From the NCBI GenBank assembly GCA_031963045.1, contig JASSUK010000035.1, positions 53,389 to 117,388 of the forward strand: 64,000 bases of DNA, read 5' to 3'. The notes under the pieces were generated by a model that was not told the DNA's origin, searched no databases, and saw nothing but the letters and a program-made list of their open reading frames with translations. Numbering within the stretch: position 1 is the stretch's first letter; each line of letters opens with the position of its first letter. The position numbers and the translations under genes are program-made. This DNA comes from JASSUD01 sp031963045. GTDB taxonomy: Bacteria; Pseudomonadota; Gammaproteobacteria; Burkholderiales; Burkholderiaceae. Shown here in pieces: positions 36,618 to 45,019 of this stretch.

Positions 36618-39353
36618 ATGGCAAAGAATATCGTCCTTTTCTCCGATGGCACAGGCAACAGTTCTGCTAAGGATCAGAAGACCAACGTTTGGCGCCTGTT
36701 CCAAGCACTCGATCAGACAAAAGTTGATCAGATTGCGAAATACGATGATGGCGTAGGGACTTCTTCCAACAAGTATCTCGCTGCCATTGGTGGCGCCTTC
36801 GGATGGGGGCTGAAACGCAACGTTATCGATCTCTACAAGTTTGTTTGCCTCAATTATGAGAAAGGGGACAACCTCTATGGGTTCGGATTTAGCCGTGGCG
36901 CTTTCACTGTCCGTGTCCTCGTTGGTCTAATCGCAACGGAAGGATTAGTCACTTTCCGTTCAAGCGAAGAACTCGACCACAATGCGGCAGCAGCCTATAG
37001 GCACTACCGCTACAAGAGATTTCCGACACGAAGCCCATTCGTCTTCGTTATGCGCCGCTTGTGCAATGTACTGCTTGCCGCCAAAGACCGCATCAAGGGC
37101 TATCTAGCCTACAGCGAGATTGCAAAACAAACGAAAGCGGCTGGACGAATAGAAATCCAGATCCGATTTCTCGGTCTTTGGGAAACCGTAGAAGCCTATG
37201 GAATGCCATTGAAGCGGGGTATCGACTGGGTACTCTGGCCCATGTTGTTTGGCGACCTTATCCTCTCGCCGCTGGTTCAGCGGGCCTGTCATGCCCTATC
37301 ACTTGATGACGAACGAACAGCCTTTCATCCGCTCCTATGGGATGAAGTCGCCGAAGCTAACATGGTCGCAAATCATCATGTTCCAGCTGGCCGCATCACA
37401 CAGGTATGGTTTGCTGGTGCGCACTCCAATGTAGGTGGTGGATACCCGGAAGATCAGCTCTCATTAGTATCACTCAATTGGATCATGGCTGAAGCTATTG
37501 ACCACGGTCTCATTCTCAAACAGGAGACCGTCGCACAGCTCATGGCCGCACAGTCACCTTATGCTCGTCTGTACGACTCGCGCGCAGGCTTTGCTTCCTA
37601 TTACAGCTATGCGCCACGTCAAATTTTTATCAAGCAGGATGGGCAAGGAAATCCCATTTGGCCTATCGTCCACCACAGCGTGGTGATGCGAATGTTCTAC
37701 GGTACGGATCATTACGCACCGATATCGTTGCCGTATAAATTTTGGGTGCTAGCACCGGACGGAAATTTACTCCATATGGGGGACATTTCATTGTCGCCGA
37801 AGTGGAGCAGAGTAAAGAAATTGGCTGCTGGCGAGCAGCCCACGACTAAAACGAACGATGCAATCGCCGCTGAAAAGACCTTACTTATTAGGGCGATTCA
37901 ACAGCTTGCACGCCCAAACCGGGAAGCGATCCGCTTGGTTTGGGACGCAGTATTTTGGCGGCGGTGTTTATACTTTCTCACAGTTGGGCTAACCATCGTC
38001 CTGGCGCTATATCCATGGCTTGGAAATTTCTTCGCAAAGGCAGTGCGGAGCTTGGTGACAAGCATTCCGGTTTTGGGAAGCAGTTTCGAAACAAGTTGGG
38101 AATTCTTTGCGAGTCAATTGAATGCCGAGTCTCGGGGCCCCATTACTAGCACCATTAGTACGTTTGCTTCCATCCTCCCGACCTACGCGACACCTTGGGA
38201 AAATGCGCTTGAAAACCATCCCATCGAATGCAGCTTAATTGCTGCAGCGATCATGGCGAGCCTAGCTGGAGGAACTATCCTGCAAAAACGAATTCACGAT
38301 CGCGCCCGACTCGCGTGGCACAAAACCTTGCGGCTGGACTATGCAAAATGGTGCGAGGAGAATCAAAAAGGTTGGCGCAATAGCGTCCTGCTTATACTCA
38401 TCATCGCAGTCGCCTCCTTGATTCTGGCATTTACGCTTGAAGCAACCTTGCTCATTAAGGTCGAGCTTAGCGTCGTCGTTGCGACGTTGGTTGCGCTGCT
38501 TGGATTACAGAGTCTAGGCCAGCGACCAGTTTCTCAGTCGCAAACGACGGCTACCCAAGGCACCTTCGCACTTTCAGTGGCCAGATTTTTGCGCAACAAT
38601 CGATTCCTGCAACACATCTATACATGGTTTTTCCAGCGTGCTGTGCCGATCCTATTCGTGCTGTTACTTTTAGTCACTGGATGGGGGATCGCCAACCGAT
38701 TCCTATTCGACATAGCCAGCAATTCGGGGCAATTTTGCAAGAGTAGCTCTGCTGGCAACACGAGCAAGGTCGAGAAAACAGTTACAAGCAGCGGCATTTT
38801 TCATACCAACGACCTATGTTGGGCGTCCGGATTGGTGCTTGAACAAGGACGAAGTTATCGCATTACACTCACCACACCAGGCGATTGGGTCGATCGAACC
38901 ACTAGGACCGATGTGGCTGGATTTCATGCAAATAACTTTAAATACATCGCAGCAACGCCGCTAAAGCGTTGGTGGAAGGAAAATTGGTTTAAGCCCATTG
39001 CCCGGATCGGCGTGATCGGCAATGACGAATATGTCCTTAATTCAACGGATACATTCGAGAAATATAGCGCTCCTCTTTACGATAACGGGATCAAGCCAGC
39101 AAAAAGCAGTGGTGCTCACAACAAGATCAAGAATAGCATCGCCCAAAACTGCACAGCCGCTGCCATAACACCTGACGACTGCAAGGTGCTTATTAGCGAA
39201 ATCAAAGCACAAACTACAGGAGAATTATTCTTATATGTGAACGACGCAGTGTTGATGCTGCCCGGAGCCACTGATTTCTTTTATCGTAACAATACCGGCA
39301 CCGCTATGGTCACAGTCGAGCCGGTGTTTACATCATTAGCACCTAAAAAGTAA
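36618..39353 (+). CDS. DUF2235 alpha/beta hydrolase with membrane segments (Tle1-like phospholipase family)
   Basis: A protein of about 911 residues. The N-terminal 370 residues form a DUF2235 domain: NIVLFSDGTGNS at the start, the nucleophile elbow GFSRGAF with Ser92, and GAHSNVGGGYPE carrying the Asp/His region. This family includes Tle1 phospholipase effectors of type VI secretion. Several hydrophobic segments follow between residues about 450 and 690 (CLYFLTVGLTIVLALYPWL, LLILIIAVASLILAFTL, ILFVLLLLVTGW), then a soluble C-terminal domain. I use the ATG at 36618, which has GAGG just upstream; an in-frame ATG 12 nt earlier is less likely. GC is higher than in surrounding accessory genes. 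Enzyme activity inferred from family. Confidence 0.85.
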   Translation: MAKNIVLFSDGTGNSSAKDQKTNVWRLFQALDQTKVDQIAKYDDGVGTSSNKYLAAIGGAFGWGLKRNVIDLYKFVCLNYEKGDNLYGFGFSRGAFTVRVLVGLIATEGLVTFRSSEELDHNAAAAYRHYRYKRFPTRSPFVFVMRRLCNVLLAAKDRIKGYLAYSEIAKQTKAAGRIEIQIRFLGLWETVEAYGMPLKRGIDWVLWPMLFGDLILSPLVQRACHALSLDDERTAFHPLLWDEVAEANMVANHHVPAGRITQVWFAGAHSNVGGGYPEDQLSLVSLNWIMAEAIDHGLILKQETVAQLMAAQSPYARLYDSRAGFASYYSYAPRQIFIKQDGQGNPIWPIVHHSVVMRMFYGTDHYAPISLPYKFWVLAPDGNLLHMGDISLSPKWSRVKKLAAGEQPTTKTNDAIAAEKTLLIRAIQQLARPNREAIRLVWDAVFWRRCLYFLTVGLTIVLALYPWLGNFFAKAVRSLVTSIPVLGSSFETSWEFFASQLNAESRGPITSTISTFASILPTYATPWENALENHPIECSLIAAAIMASLAGGTILQKRIHDRARLAWHKTLRLDYAKWCEENQKGWRNSVLLILIIAVASLILAFTLEATLLIKVELSVVVATLVALLGLQSLGQRPVSQSQTTATQGTFALSVARFLRNNRFLQHIYTWFFQRAVPILFVLLLLVTGWGIANRFLFDIASNSGQFCKSSSAGNTSKVEKTVTSSGIFHTNDLCWASGLVLEQGRSYRITLTTPGDWVDRTTRTDVAGFHANNFKYIAATPLKRWWKENWFKPIARIGVIGNDEYVLNSTDTFEKYSAPLYDNGIKPAKSSGAHNKIKNSIAQNCTAAAITPDDCKVLISEIKAQTTGELFLYVNDAVLMLPGATDFFYRNNTGTAMVTVEPVFTSLAPKK

Positions 39354-39399
39354 GGCGCACAGGGGGCTACCTACTACAACCAGTCAATATCAATGTTTG

Positions 39400-39760
39400 G
39401 CCTGCGAGATTATTGCAGCTAGAACTAGCTTTTCTTCTCTTTTAGCTGCTTCTTTTACTAAATTTTTTGTCTCTCTCGTATCTTGTCAAATTGCACTTAA
39501 GCTTACTGTTTCCATTTTTTCAATCCTTTGTTGCAAAGTGCATAAAAGTGTCGCTGAAAATACTTCATCTTTCAGGGCTTTCAGACCCTCTATTTGATAC
39601 CGTTTTGGCATGTTTTTGCCAGGGATCCATAGGAGGTATGGTACGTGTTGCCCATTTAAGGTATTTAAACTCATAGAGGGCTTTGTTTTTAAGATTAGCT
39701 TCAATATCTGCTAAAAACTTTAATATATTTGCGTTAGCATCTTTTTAAATGATTTTAAAA
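39400..39760 (-). pseudogene. Frameshifted remnant of an unidentified gene
   Basis: The minus strand shows one protein-like segment (DANANILKFLADIEANLKNK ... KWATRTIPPMDPW). It shifts frame into another segment (LWIPGKNMPKRYQIEGLKAL ... LKDEVFSATLL) and then passes a stop into ETKNLVKEAAKREEKLVLAA. A single continuous ancestral gene broken by a frameshift and a stop is the simplest reading. Not identified. Confidence 0.45.
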
Positions 39761-40217
39761 TCGTGTAAATACCTTATTTAATAAATAATAAAAAATGGGG
39801 GGATTCCCCTGCTACTTTTAGTTGTGTGTAAAGATACTCTTTAGGAAATACAAAAATACTGAGTCAGAATATTCAATTTTCCTGGCTATTATTTTAATTT
39901 TTATAGACGAGCCTTCTCGTATATTTTTCTAATTGAATAACTATTATTCAATTGGGGCAGAGTAACGCACTCAACGCGCCTAGTCTAAAGTTTCTTCATA
40001 CTCCATTTTTGGTCTGTACTGGCCATTATGTTATTTCCGCATGGGCTAAGATTCACTGTGGAGAGAACGAATATGGCGAATGCATTTTGCATTAGCTGGA
40101 AAAATTACTAGAGTGGATTAATTGGCATTGGTTGCCGGGTTAACTCCAATTTTGTAGATTTATCGAAAATGGCCGCCTGTATTCGCGGCAGTTCTGCACC
40201 ACCCCATCGGAGGTTTT
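39761..40217. other. Gap without a supported gene
   Basis: A mainly AT-rich gap upstream of the gene pair 40218-42913. No gene or clear repeat seen; GGAGG at 40208-40212 is the ribosome binding site of the next gene. Confidence 0.45.
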
Positions 40218-41327
40218 ATGCTTCTTTCTGCACCAGGACAAGTCACCGATTTTGAGAATGACCAACAACGAAAAGCGTGGTCGAATCATCTGTCAGACGA
40301 CATTAATGACGCAATCGCTGGCATTGGCGCCTGCACAGCTCACCCACAGTATGTCAATCCGGCAATCAAAGATGTTTCTGCTTTCCAGGTCGTGCCGATA
40401 CGTTGGCCCGGATTTCCAAAGCTACTTTATGCACAATTTCAAACCAAAGAACAAGCATATGCTGCTGCTGATCATGTTTTACCGATTGCTGACAAACAGA
40501 GTATCCGGGGCGGTCGCGCATTGCAGGACGAATATCTGGAGTGGTTCATTCATCGTGACGCCAATGGCAAGATCAAGTCCATCGACTTCACAACCGAGAC
40601 GCAAGAGTATTGGACCTTTCTGTTCTCGGTTTCAAAAGATTTAGCTGCGAGGAAATACACCGAGATTCTCGGAACACACGTTAGCGTGAGTGAGATCTCG
40701 AAAGGCCAAGAATACAATCCATACAACAAATTCAACACAACGGCCGGCATTATTCATTTGATTCAGCCGAACAATACTTTACCGGCTGAGCTCGACATTG
40801 CCGCGCAATCCACACTTCCACGCCAGGATGATACTGGAGTCACAATCAGCGACATCGTCTCGTGTACACACTGCAATGGTTCTAATGGTTTAGGCGAAGG
40901 CGGGCGCAACAGTGATCCGACAATCGCCGAGCAGGTAAATGCAGTCGCTGCAAGCGGTTGTTTCCTCACCATTCCGAACCCTGTGGGGCTTTATATCCAA
41001 GGACTAGATTTGAGCGGGTGGACCGCCCCACCCGGAGTTTCTCTGGCTAGCTGCTGGAAAATCGTCAGAGGTACGCCCGCAGTACGTGCCAGTTTTTTGG
41101 TGCCGGACGGATTTAAATTAGAAGATTTCAAAATTGATGGAAAAGCCGTGAAATATGCTGGACAAATTGCCGATAAAATTTCCGTATTCCTCAATGCGGC
41201 TTTTGGGCAGCCTAATGCGGTGGCTCTGCCGCCGCCGCGACTATGCTCTGACACGCAAATGTCGGCAGCCTTCACTACCTTTGCTGCTTTGCCAAAACGA
41301 AGCACACGTAATGCGGGGCATCTATGA
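40218..41327 (+). CDS. Unknown protein translationally coupled to DyP peroxidase
   Basis: A 369-residue soluble protein that I do not recognise. It has a few distinctive patches: GRALQDEYLEWFIHRDANGK (about 95-115), SCTHCNGSNGLGEGGRN with two Cys (about 215-235), and a Pro/Gly-rich segment near 260. No signal peptide or membrane segment. The stop overlaps the DyP start as ATGA (41324-41327), so the two proteins are made together and probably act together, for example as substrate-providing or partner protein for the peroxidase. GC is higher than in neighbouring AT-rich genes, consistent with acquisition as a unit. Confidence 0.75.
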   Translation: MLLSAPGQVTDFENDQQRKAWSNHLSDDINDAIAGIGACTAHPQYVNPAIKDVSAFQVVPIRWPGFPKLLYAQFQTKEQAYAAADHVLPIADKQSIRGGRALQDEYLEWFIHRDANGKIKSIDFTTETQEYWTFLFSVSKDLAARKYTEILGTHVSVSEISKGQEYNPYNKFNTTAGIIHLIQPNNTLPAELDIAAQSTLPRQDDTGVTISDIVSCTHCNGSNGLGEGGRNSDPTIAEQVNAVAASGCFLTIPNPVGLYIQGLDLSGWTAPPGVSLASCWKIVRGTPAVRASFLVPDGFKLEDFKIDGKAVKYAGQIADKISVFLNAAFGQPNAVALPPPRLCSDTQMSAAFTTFAALPKRSTRNAGHL

Positions 41328-42913
41328 GCGCGCCGCTTCCGGAGCCGGTAGTCGAATGTAACGAGATCCAGGGAGATATCCTCGCTGGATTCCGTAAAGA
41401 TCATGTGCGGCTGATATTCATTACGGTAGCCGACGCTGCGATACCGGCATTTAAAGTCTGGCTGCGTTCCCTCGCGGACAAAATAGCCTATGCTGATGTG
41501 GTTCTGGATTTCAATGCTGCGTTTAGTACGGCCCGTCGCCGACTTCAGACTGATCCGCCAATGCAGGCTACATGGCTTAATGTGGCCATAACCGGCAAAG
41601 GCGCGCAACGATTGCTGCCTCAAGAGCAATGGGCACAGCTAGAATCAACTTTTTTGGACGGGCCGTTAGCCGATGCCAAAACTGTGGGAGAACCAGAAGA
41701 AGGATTGCCAGAAGGGCCACAAACCTGGTTGATTGGCGCAAAAGGAAATGAGCCTGACGCCATGTTAATTATTGCAGCGGATGCCCTAGCAGATGTTGAT
41801 GCAGCAGTTCAGTTGCATTCGAAAACGCTAGCGCAATTGAGTAATTCTGCCAGCGACGTCTCGCTTCACATTGAAGAAGGCAAGACGCGTGCCTCACTGC
41901 CTGGGCATGAACACTTCGGGTTCAAGGATGGGATATCGCAGCCTGGCGTCCGTGGCCGCGTAGGAACGGATATGGGGCCATTTGTCACCAGACGAGTATT
42001 GGATCCTGCTGATCCACTTTCAACCCGATTCGCCGCGCCTGGACAGCCATTGTGTTGGCCGGGTGAATTTGTCTTGGGCTACGAACGTAAACGTGAAGCG
42101 AGTATTGATTGGAAGGATACGGTGACCGACCCCTCGACCAGCCTGACAAGGAATGGTTCCTATCTAGTTTACCGTAAGCTCCGGCAGGACGTGCCCGCGT
42201 TTTTGTCAGCGGCAAAAATGATGGCTGAGCAGCTTGGAGAAAATCCGTCATTTGGACCGCGTTCGGCCGAGTTTGCAGCCGCCGCTCTAGTGGGGCGTTG
42301 GCCTAGTGGAGCCCCTCTGGCGCGTAGTGTCCTATCGGATGATATTCCTTTAGGAAAAGATAGCTTTGCCAGCAATAATTTTTTCTACAGTAAAGCCAGT
42401 AGGGCGCCAAAGTATCAACCGGAGTTAGGCCTGCCTCCAGACCAATTTCCCCAAGCATCGGTGGATGGTTTTGGCAATATTTGCCCCTTTGCAGCACATA
42501 TTAGGAAGGTTAATCCACGCGACCAGCCAACCGCCGATCAAGGTAGCAGCGAACGCACCTTGGAACACAGGATATTGCGACGTGGCATCCCCTATGGTGA
42601 TGACTACGATCCCGCGTTACCTCAAAGTGCTTCGGTCGATCGAGGGTTGCAGTTTTTATGTTATCAGTCGTCAATCACTCGTGGTTTTCAATTCCTGATG
42701 AACCAATGGGCAAATTCTGAGCAATTCCCTCTCGGCCGTGGCCATGACATTGTGATAGGACAGAATGGTAATGAACCTCGCCATGTGACAATGAGGGCCC
42801 CGAATAACTCTGAGGTGACCGTTAATTTTCCCGTCCGCTTCGTCAAAACAACGGGGGCCGCTTACTTGTTCTCACCGTCTCGGACCGCGTTGATAAATCA
42901 TTTTGGGGTTTAA
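41324..42913 (+). CDS. DyP-type peroxidase
   Basis: A 529-residue haem peroxidase. Family landmarks are EIQGDILAGFRKDH at the start, the distal catalytic Asp202 in GFKDGISQPG, and the proximal haem ligand His392 in CPFAAHIRKVNPRD. The C-terminal FQFLMNQW and FPVRFVKTTGAAYLFSPS are also typical. No Tat signal peptide, so the enzyme is probably cytosolic or exported by another route, and the C-terminus (TALINHFGV) does not look like an encapsulin-targeting tail. It is coupled to the unknown gene upstream. Longer than compact bacterial DyPs and closer to the large class found in fungi and some bacteria. It may detoxify peroxide or modify aromatic host compounds. Confidence 0.92.
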   Translation: MSAPLPEPVVECNEIQGDILAGFRKDHVRLIFITVADAAIPAFKVWLRSLADKIAYADVVLDFNAAFSTARRRLQTDPPMQATWLNVAITGKGAQRLLPQEQWAQLESTFLDGPLADAKTVGEPEEGLPEGPQTWLIGAKGNEPDAMLIIAADALADVDAAVQLHSKTLAQLSNSASDVSLHIEEGKTRASLPGHEHFGFKDGISQPGVRGRVGTDMGPFVTRRVLDPADPLSTRFAAPGQPLCWPGEFVLGYERKREASIDWKDTVTDPSTSLTRNGSYLVYRKLRQDVPAFLSAAKMMAEQLGENPSFGPRSAEFAAAALVGRWPSGAPLARSVLSDDIPLGKDSFASNNFFYSKASRAPKYQPELGLPPDQFPQASVDGFGNICPFAAHIRKVNPRDQPTADQGSSERTLEHRILRRGIPYGDDYDPALPQSASVDRGLQFLCYQSSITRGFQFLMNQWANSEQFPLGRGHDIVIGQNGNEPRHVTMRAPNNSEVTVNFPVRFVKTTGAAYLFSPSRTALINHFGV

Positions 42914-42943
42914 CGAAGAGTAACCAAAGCCCGATGTATGGGG

Positions 42944-42982
42944 CAACTGGTCGAACTTCATCAGGCATTAGTGAAGATCGAA
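42944..42982 (+). pseudogene. Second integrase tail scrap
   Basis: A 39-bp direct copy of 33191-33229 with one difference. Read in frame it gives QLVELHQALVKIE, the end of a tyrosine recombinase, and continues as NETLYCMKIRAEI to a TAA. Together the two copies bracket about 9.7 kb of accessory genes. Confidence 0.7.
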
Positions 42983-43111
42983 AATGAGACACTCTATTGT
43001 ATGAAAATCAGAGCAGAGATATAAATTGCGACATTTAATAAATGAATCGATTTAATATTTTTTATGACTATATGACTCATCAGATATAGTTTTTATCTTT
43101 GGAGATGTAGC

Positions 43112-43831
43112 ATGACCATGCACGGTATTAGCAGTACTAGCTCACCTATTCACCGTCAAATTCAAACTATTCATCAAGCCGATACAGATGTGCTAATAAC
43201 AAAATATAACGAGCTTGTTGAAGAATTCCAGGCATTAAAGGCAGAAAATAAAGAGTATAGAAATGAAAATAAAAATAAATTATGCGTCATAGAAAATTCA
43301 ATTAAAGACCTAGAAAAATTATTAAAAAATTCTATTGAAGAATCTAAAAAAAATGTTGATTCTGCTTCGAAGCAGCGAAAAGGCCATATTTCTATTACAT
43401 TTCCATTGACATGTGCTTCCCTAATTCGATATGAGGGCCTTGGTAGAACTTTAGGCGATGATGAAGAGGGTTACGTTAAAGGAGAGCAACTCTTATTTGA
43501 ATTTAATATAAAACTTCCAAGAAAATTTTCTGTACATATTCACGGTTATTCTGGGGTGCCTTCTTCTATAAGACATGAAAAATTATTTACATATAAAGTT
43601 TATGTCGGCAAATTAGGAGAAGAAAGACGGCATGAAAAAGAATTTGCGTTGAGCTGCTATGGATTTAAATATTCTCATGCCGAATTTGAAACAAAAGAGG
43701 AAGAGTATAATAATATTATTACCATCGCTATGCCAAAGTTGGAGCGTGAAAATTTATACTGGAATGGTGGGCATGCTATTCTTCATTTGCATTCTTTAAA
43801 GATTATTTCAAGGGAAGAAGAAGTTTTTTAA
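43112..43831 (+). CDS. Hypothetical protein: coiled coil plus beta-rich domain
   Basis: A 239-residue AT-rich gene. Residues about 25-85 form a coiled coil (DTDVLITKYNELVEEFQALK onward, NSIKDLEKLLKNSIEESKKN). Residues 90-235 look like a beta-sandwich with alternating hydrophobic strands (HISITFPLTCASL, LLFEFNIKLPRKFSVHIHGY, AILHLHSLKII). A coiled coil before a beta-sandwich recalls TRAF/MATH layouts or phage-type trimeric fibres, but no motif confirms either. No signal peptide. It lies just upstream of the duplicated leader that precedes the injection-system operon. Function unknown. Confidence 0.6.
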   Translation: MTMHGISSTSSPIHRQIQTIHQADTDVLITKYNELVEEFQALKAENKEYRNENKNKLCVIENSIKDLEKLLKNSIEESKKNVDSASKQRKGHISITFPLTCASLIRYEGLGRTLGDDEEGYVKGEQLLFEFNIKLPRKFSVHIHGYSGVPSSIRHEKLFTYKVYVGKLGEERRHEKEFALSCYGFKYSHAEFETKEEEYNNIITIAMPKLERENLYWNGGHAILHLHSLKIISREEEVF

Positions 43832-43999
43832 AAAAATTAAAATAATTTGGCTTTTTTAACCAAACAAAACCGAAAATTTATGGTGTTGCCACAGTATCAC
43901 TGATGTAAACCAGCAAAAGACAAGCAGCACGCATATAGTCGCTTAGGCTCTCTTACCAAGTACAACCTATTTAGCAAGATGGGCTTTTTGTTATTCTTA

Positions 44000-44126
44000 G
44001 ATTTCTGTTTCTTTAAAAGCTCAAAAAACCAATAAAAGGCCCGAGTTCATTCTTACGGGTATATAAGATACCGTCTCCAACTTAAAATATATCTCAGTAA
44101 GAAAAAGAATAGGCCAGGAAGGTTTT
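44000..44126 (+). promoter_or_regulatory. Duplicated leader upstream of the injection-system operon
   Basis: About 100 bp ending at the start of 44127-44489 recur at 59865-59956 plus 60196-60232. The shared stretch includes CCAATAAAAGGCCCGAG, then GGGTATATAAGATACC and AAAATATAT(C/T)TCAGTAA. Conservation outside the coding part suggests a shared promoter or 5' leader. Individual promoter elements could not be fixed. Confidence 0.5.
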
Positions 44127-44489
44127 ATGCCTCAAGAGTCAAAAAGAAAAATGTATGCGTGTTCCGGTAAGTGGAATACAGCAAGCTTTAATCGTAAGAG
44201 TGTCACAACGTATCTTCTATATCTGACCCCTGATACTGCGGACGGTAGTCAGCTATCAATTTGGCAGAATGAACAAGCGCACTTGTTTGTTTACCTTCAT
44301 GTCATAAAGCGAATTAAGGAACCTCCGCATAGCCCTAACGCGCGGTCATGCCATTGCTGTTTATGCGCGGTAAGGAGGTATGACGCTGCTATCGGTTTAT
44401 TCAGCGTTTTCCTAGTGCGATCTTTTATCGGAAGTAAGTTGATTAACCGATGGCGAGGCGCAAGCTATAGCCATTTTGCTAATTTATAA
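44127..44489 (+). CDS. Small Cys-rich protein upstream of the tube gene (paralogue of 60233-60586)
   Basis: A 120-residue protein that I do not recognise, with a paralogue at 60233-60586 about 70 percent identical. The N-terminal MPQESKRKMYACSGKWNT is well conserved. A CHCC cluster (SCHCCLCAV) near residue 75 precedes a hydrophobic stretch (AAIGLFSVFLVRSF). The ribosome binding site AGGAAGG is good. It ends 9 bp before the tube gene start, so it is likely the first gene of the injection-system operon. Alternatively the conserved unit is a leader RNA with an incidental frame. Role unknown. Confidence 0.55.
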   Translation: MPQESKRKMYACSGKWNTASFNRKSVTTYLLYLTPDTADGSQLSIWQNEQAHLFVYLHVIKRIKEPPHSPNARSCHCCLCAVRRYDAAIGLFSVFLVRSFIGSKLINRWRGASYSHFANL

Positions 44490-44498
44490 GGAAGGGCG

Positions 44499-44948
44499 AT
44501 GACTACTACAGCTGAACAAATCGTAGCCACTTATCCGATTCCCACCTATCGCTTTATTGTGACAGTGGGAAACGAAAAGATAGCTTTTAAGAGTGTTTCT
44601 GGCTTGCAGATGGCGGTTGAAAAAATAGAGTACAAGGATGGTGCGGGTGGTCTGTTTAAGATGCCTGGGCAGAGTCAGGGAATTAGTCTTACCCTGAAGC
44701 GAGGAGTGATAAAAGGGCAAAAGCAGTTGTATACGTGGATTAGTTCGATCTCGTTGAACCAGGTGGAGAAGAAGGATATTTCAATTAGCCTGACGAATGA
44801 CGTAGGCACTGAGTTGTTAGTGACTTGGAATATATCGAATGCATTTCCGATCAAATTGAGTGCGCCTAACTTCGATGCTAGTAGTAACGAAGTGGCTATT
44901 GAGGAACTCAGCCTAGAGGCCGATCGATTATCGGTGGAATTTCATTAA
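44499..44948 (+). CDS. eCIS inner tube protein (Afp1/Pvc1-like)
   Basis: A 149-residue protein of the T4 gp19/Hcp-like tail-tube fold that stacks as hexamers to form the inner tube of the contractile injection system. The start TAEQIVATYPIPTYRFIV, the central FKMPGQSQGISLTLKRGV, and the VEKKDISISLTNDVGTELL region are strongly reminiscent of Pvc1 of Photorhabdus virulence cassettes. Length matches that family. AAGGAAGG precedes the ATG. It begins the structural operon; the sheath gene follows after 71 bp. Confidence 0.95.
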   Translation: MTTTAEQIVATYPIPTYRFIVTVGNEKIAFKSVSGLQMAVEKIEYKDGAGGLFKMPGQSQGISLTLKRGVIKGQKQLYTWISSISLNQVEKKDISISLTNDVGTELLVTWNISNAFPIKLSAPNFDASSNEVAIEELSLEADRLSVEFH

Positions 44949-45019
44949 ATGCATAGAGCGCGCGCGCGATATAGGGCGTTTGATACTTTGAGACTCCTTC
45001 ATCCTTAAGGAAACCAGAT

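Noticed and set aside
40991..41629. A 212-codon minus-strand frame
   Set aside because: It lies wholly opposite the coupled unknown gene and DyP gene, both well supported.
41324..42913. DyP as encapsulin cargo
   Set aside because: No encapsulin shell gene nearby and no targeting-peptide-like C-terminus.
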